From Nocardioides sp. (GTDB taxonomy: Bacteria; Actinomycetota; Actinomycetes; Propionibacteriales; Nocardioidaceae), in the NCBI GenBank assembly GCA_021166815.1, contig JAJPEO010000159.1:1-8764 (forward strand): a DNA stretch of 8,764 nucleotides, written 5' to 3'. A program made the translations under genes and the position numbers. Numbering within the stretch: position 1 is the stretch's first letter; every line of letters begins with the position of its first letter. Positions 7,256-8,764 of this stretch are shown piece after piece. The notes under the pieces are model-generated. The model searched no databases, was not told where the DNA came from, and saw nothing but the letters and a program-made list of their open reading frames with translations.

Positions 7256-7588
7256 TCACCACCACCCCGGTCGCGGCCAGATCCGGAACCGCACGACCGC
7301 GACCACGTCCGCCGCGGGCACGGGCCCACGGTGCCGCGAGTCCACGCCCTCCGCGGGGTTGTCGCTCAACAGCCACCACCCGGGCTCCCCGGAGACGGTG
7401 GGGCGAGGCTCGACCGCGCGCTTCACACCCAGCGTGCCGTCGGCCAGGCGCGCCACCACGAGGGCACCGGGCCGCGGTCGGGCGGCGTACCGGACCAGCA
7501 GGCGCTCACCCTCTCGAAGGGTCGGCAGCATCGATCGTCCGCGGACGACGGCGATCCCCCACCGCCCAGCCTCCCGCCCTCCGCCCAT
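7256..7588 (-). CDS. sodX: Nickel superoxide dismutase maturation protease (SodX), S26 family
   Basis: The 110-residue protein is a small signal-peptidase-I-like (S26) serine protease. RGRSMLPTLREGERLLV (16-32) carries the nucleophile Ser19, GTLGVKRAV (51-59) carries the general base Lys56, and LLSDNPAEGVDSRHRGPV (73-90) is the conserved S26 C-terminal box. Known SodX proteins process the N-terminal extension of SodN so that the new His1 can bind nickel, and the divergent sodN gene next to it makes this assignment strong. No transmembrane helix is evident, unlike ordinary signal peptidases, so it probably acts in the cytosol. The ATG at 7588 has GACACT seven bases upstream and no Shine-Dalgarno site, suggesting a leaderless mRNA. 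A GTG start a few codons in cannot be excluded. The malic enzyme gene follows on the same strand. Confidence 0.9.
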   Translation of the reverse strand: MGGGREAGRWGIAVVRGRSMLPTLREGERLLVRYAARPRPGALVVARLADGTLGVKRAVEPRPTVSGEPGWWLLSDNPAEGVDSRHRGPVPAADVVAVVRFRIWPRPGWW

Positions 7589-7594
7589 GACGAG

Positions 7595-7601
7595 TAGTGT
7601 C
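7595..7601. promoter_or_regulatory. Overlapping divergent -10 elements between sodX and sodN
   Basis: TAGTGT at 7595-7600 (+) fits TAnnnT and would start the sodN transcript near 7607, giving a short leader of about 30 bases that carries the GAGAGG ribosome site. On the opposite strand GACACT (complement of 7596-7601) lies seven bases before the sodX ATG. The two candidate -10 elements share six of seven base pairs, so the genes may use one bidirectional promoter. Neither has a clear -35. Confidence 0.45.
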
Positions 7602-7626
7602 GCAGCAGACGCACGTTCCCCCGATC

Positions 7627-7632
7627 GAGAGG
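7627..7632 (+). promoter_or_regulatory. Shine-Dalgarno site for sodN
   Basis: GAGAGG lies three bases before the ATG at 7636 and six before a second in-frame ATG at 7639. The spacing slightly favours 7639. It rules against a GTG start at 7597, which overlaps the candidate -10 element. Confidence 0.6.
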
Positions 7633-7635
7633 TTC

Positions 7636-8052
7636 ATGATGCTTCGCCCCAGCTTCCTGTCCGCCTTCTTCGCGCCGACCGTCGAGGTCTCGGCCCACTG
7701 CGACCTCCCCTGCGGTGTCTACGACCCCGCCCAGGCCCGCATCGAGGCCGAGTCGATCAAGGCGATCATCGCCAAGGTCGCCGACAACGACGACCCCGAC
7801 TTCCGCACCCGCGCGGTCCTCATCAAGGAGCAGCGCTCCGAGCTGGTCAAGCACCACCTGTGGGTCCTGTGGACCGACTACTTCAAGGCGCCGCACTTCG
7901 AGAAGTACCCCCAGCTCCACACGCTGTTCAACGAGGCCACCAAGCTGGCCGGCGCGGGCGGCACCAAGGGCGAGCTCGACGCCGCCAAGGCCGACGAGCT
8001 CCTCGCCAAGATCGACGAGATCGCGGAGATCTTCTGGGAGACCAAGAAGTGA
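7636..8052 (+). CDS. sodN: Nickel-containing superoxide dismutase
   Basis: This is NiSOD, which dismutates superoxide to hydrogen peroxide and oxygen. The nickel hook HCDLPCGVYDPAQ is intact: after cleavage His1 (7696-7698), Cys2 (7699-7701) and Cys6 (7711-7713) bind nickel, followed by the family-typical ARIEAESIKAI and the C-terminal helices with VIKEQRSELVKHHLW-like and DYFKAPHFEKYPQLH segments, ending IFWETKK. The mature protein has 118 residues, as expected for a homohexamer subunit. The propeptide of 19-20 residues (MMLRPSFLSAFFAPTVEVSA) is a little longer than the 14 residues of Streptomyces SodN. It is not a Sec or Tat signal and should be cut by the SodX encoded divergently. There are two adjacent ATGs; 7636 is given, and 7639 is equally possible. 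Transcription ends at the hairpin after the stop. Confidence 0.97.
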   Translation: MMLRPSFLSAFFAPTVEVSAHCDLPCGVYDPAQARIEAESIKAIIAKVADNDDPDFRTRAVLIKEQRSELVKHHLWVLWTDYFKAPHFEKYPQLHTLFNEATKLAGAGGTKGELDAAKADELLAKIDEIAEIFWETKK

Positions 8053-8077
8053 CCCGCCGCGGCTGACGCCGCATCTC

Positions 8078-8116
8078 GACCACGCCGCCCCCGGTCTGCC
8101 CGGGGGCGGCGTCGTC
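8078..8116 (+). terminator. Strong GC-rich terminator hairpin after sodN
   Basis: ACGCCGCCCCCG (8082-8093) and CGGGGGCGGCGT (8101-8112) form a perfect 12-bp stem with a seven-base loop (GTCTGCC). After one C-C mismatch, three more pairs (GAC/GTC) extend it to 8078-8116. It starts 26 bp after the sodN stop and lies before the next promoter. No T-run follows, which is common in actinobacterial terminators. Confidence 0.8.
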
Positions 8117-8140
8117 GTCTCGGGACCGTGCCCCCACGGC

Positions 8141-8146
8141 TAGGCT
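8141..8146 (+). promoter_or_regulatory. Leaderless-type -10 element for the anti-sigma/sigma operon
   Basis: TAGGCT (TAnnnT) is followed by seven bases (GCCGCCC) and the ATG at 8154, so transcription should begin at or beside the start codon. No good -35 is visible, and the GGTT/GGGTAT type of SigF-dependent promoter is not seen in the 40 bases upstream. This points to a housekeeping-type promoter rather than autoregulation. Confidence 0.6.
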
Positions 8147-8153
8147 GCCGCCC

Positions 8154-8561
8154 ATGCCTGCAGAGCCGCGAGCCGACGTCGAGTTGAGGGTCCCCGCTGC
8201 CGGGGCGTACGCCGCCGTCGTGCGCACCACCGCCGCCGGGCTCGCGGCGCGACTCGACTTCACCATCGACGACATCGAGGACCTCCGCATCGCCATCGGC
8301 GAGGCGATCGCCCTCACGATCGCCGAGGCCGACGACGGGGCCGACCTCGTGTGCGCCTTCCACCTGCACACCGGTGCGATGCAGGTCGAGCTCTCGACGG
8401 GAGCCGCCGGGCAGCCGGAGGTCGACCCCGACGGCTTCGCCTGGCAGGTGCTCGACACCATGGCCGACGACGTGCGGGCCGAGTCGTCACCGGGGCGCTT
8501 CGCCGTGCGCTTCACCATCTCCTCCGACGTGACGGCAGGCGCGACGGGCGTCGAGCTCTGA
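8154..8561 (+). CDS. RsbW/UsfX-like anti-sigma factor (GHKL ATPase-like)
   Basis: The 135-residue protein resembles RsbW-type anti-sigma factors, especially mycobacterial UsfX (RsbW of SigF). Shared features are the N-terminal VELRVPA strand, LDFTIDDIEDLRIAIGEA (34-51), a central strand pair, and DPDGFAWQVLDTMADDVRAE (91-110) near the C-terminus. Proteins of this type bind and silence a SigB/SigF-like sigma factor until an anti-anti-sigma factor takes them away, and canonical RsbW also phosphorylates that partner. Here the general-base Glu50 of the N-box is present, but the Asn four residues later is Leu54, and no DxGxG or Gly-rich ATP lid is recognisable, so kinase activity is doubtful. The start at 8154 is supported by a leaderless promoter. 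The sigma-factor gene starts one base after the stop, which supports the assignment. Confidence 0.85.
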   Translation: MPAEPRADVELRVPAAGAYAAVVRTTAAGLAARLDFTIDDIEDLRIAIGEAIALTIAEADDGADLVCAFHLHTGAMQVELSTGAAGQPEVDPDGFAWQVLDTMADDVRAESSPGRFAVRFTISSDVTAGATGVEL

Positions 8562-8562
8562 C

Positions 8563-8764
8563 ATGAGCACGGACACAGGGGGAAATGCGTCGCCCACGGC
8601 TGCCGCCGGGCGGATCGCGGCGGGCGAGGTCGACGACAACGCCGAGCTGATCGACCGTCTCGAGGCGATCCGCGGCCGCAGCGCCGAGCTGTTCGACGTG
8701 CTGCTGGACCACGACGGCGACGACCAGGAACGCAGCAGCGCGCGTGACGAGCTGGTGCACCTGC
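8563..8764 (+). CDS. SigB/SigF-family sigma factor, N-terminus (3' end outside window)
   Basis: An ATG one base after the anti-sigma stop (TGA-C-ATG) opens a frame of 67 codons that runs off the window. After a variable acidic N-terminus beginning MSTDTGGNAS, the segment DDQERSSARDELVHL resembles the lead-in to sigma region 2 in SigB/SigF/SigG proteins, where it is usually followed by HLPLVRHLARRF; that diagnostic part is not in the window. The position behind an RsbW-like gene, as in the usfX-sigF operon, is the main support. Initiation probably relies on coupling, since only a weak GAG-containing ribosome site precedes it. It would direct RNA polymerase to a stress or development regulon. 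Confidence 0.7.
   Translation, partial: MSTDTGGNASPTAAAGRIAAGEVDDNAELIDRLEAIRGRSAELFDVLLDHDGDDQERSSARDELVHL

Noticed and set aside
7249..7259. Overlapping palindromes CACGTG and GTGATCAC at the sodX stop
   Set aside because: They are short and mostly within the sodX stop region. Palindromes of this size are expected by chance and no regulator can be tied to them.
7597..7635. GTG start for sodN adding 13 residues
   Set aside because: The GTG overlaps the candidate -10 element. The Shine-Dalgarno site GAGAGG lies after it, and the resulting 33-residue propeptide would be too long for SodN.
1..8764. CRISPR arrays, tRNA/rRNA genes, insertion sequences, riboswitches
   Set aside because: Nothing seen: no spaced direct repeats, no cloverleaf-like element, no transposase, and no non-coding gap longer than about 100 bp that could hold a riboswitch.

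Overview
The window is very GC-rich, strongly G/C at third codon positions and densely coding. This, together with a fused Kgd-type 2-oxoglutarate dehydrogenase, a nickel superoxide dismutase with its own protease, a Ddn/F420-type flavoprotein and an RsbW/UsfX-like anti-sigma factor followed by a SigB/SigF-type sigma factor, points to the chromosome of an actinobacterium. I infer something near Nocardioides or a related genus; the species cannot be read from the sequence. I see no mobile element, tRNA, rRNA, CRISPR array or phage gene.

Layout. Bases 1-3667 (+) look like one operon: the 3' part of kgd (2-oxoglutarate dehydrogenase E1 with a fused acyltransferase domain), a 58-residue GTG-started acidic protein of the DUF6104 type, and an acetoacetate-decarboxylase-like protein whose start codon overlaps the small gene's stop. 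At 3720-4247 (+) a deazaflavin (F420)-dependent nitroreductase-family protein follows behind its own leaderless-type promoter. It meets a minus-strand pair head-on: an SDR oxidoreductase (4244-4945) and a zinc-free MDR/quinone-oxidoreductase-like protein (4942-5910). These two overlap by four bases as ATGA and are read MDR first. The convergent stop codons share one CTAG, which lies in the loop of a perfect hairpin with a second perfect hairpin directly beside it.

Further right on the minus strand are an NAD(P)-dependent malic enzyme (6002-7192) and the SodX maturation protease (7256-7588). SodX is divergent from sodN (7636-8052, +), with 47 bp between them and overlapping candidate -10 elements. 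sodN ends at a strong 12-bp GC hairpin. The last operon (+) begins with a leaderless RsbW-like anti-sigma factor (8154-8561), then one base later the N-terminus of a sigma factor that runs off the window.

How the genes fit together. Kgd and malic enzyme belong to TCA-cycle and C4 carbon flow. SodX and SodN form a complete unit: SodX is expected to cut the SodN propeptide so that His1 can bind nickel. The anti-sigma/sigma pair is a typical general-stress switch. The F420-type, SDR and MDR enzymes are accessory redox functions with unknown substrates.

I found no clear new multi-gene system. The items most worth a second look are the double hairpin carrying both stop codons, the repeated hexamer-N7-ATG start layout, the ADC homologue lacking the second active-site lysine, the small protein behind kgd, and the degenerate ATPase motifs in the anti-sigma factor.
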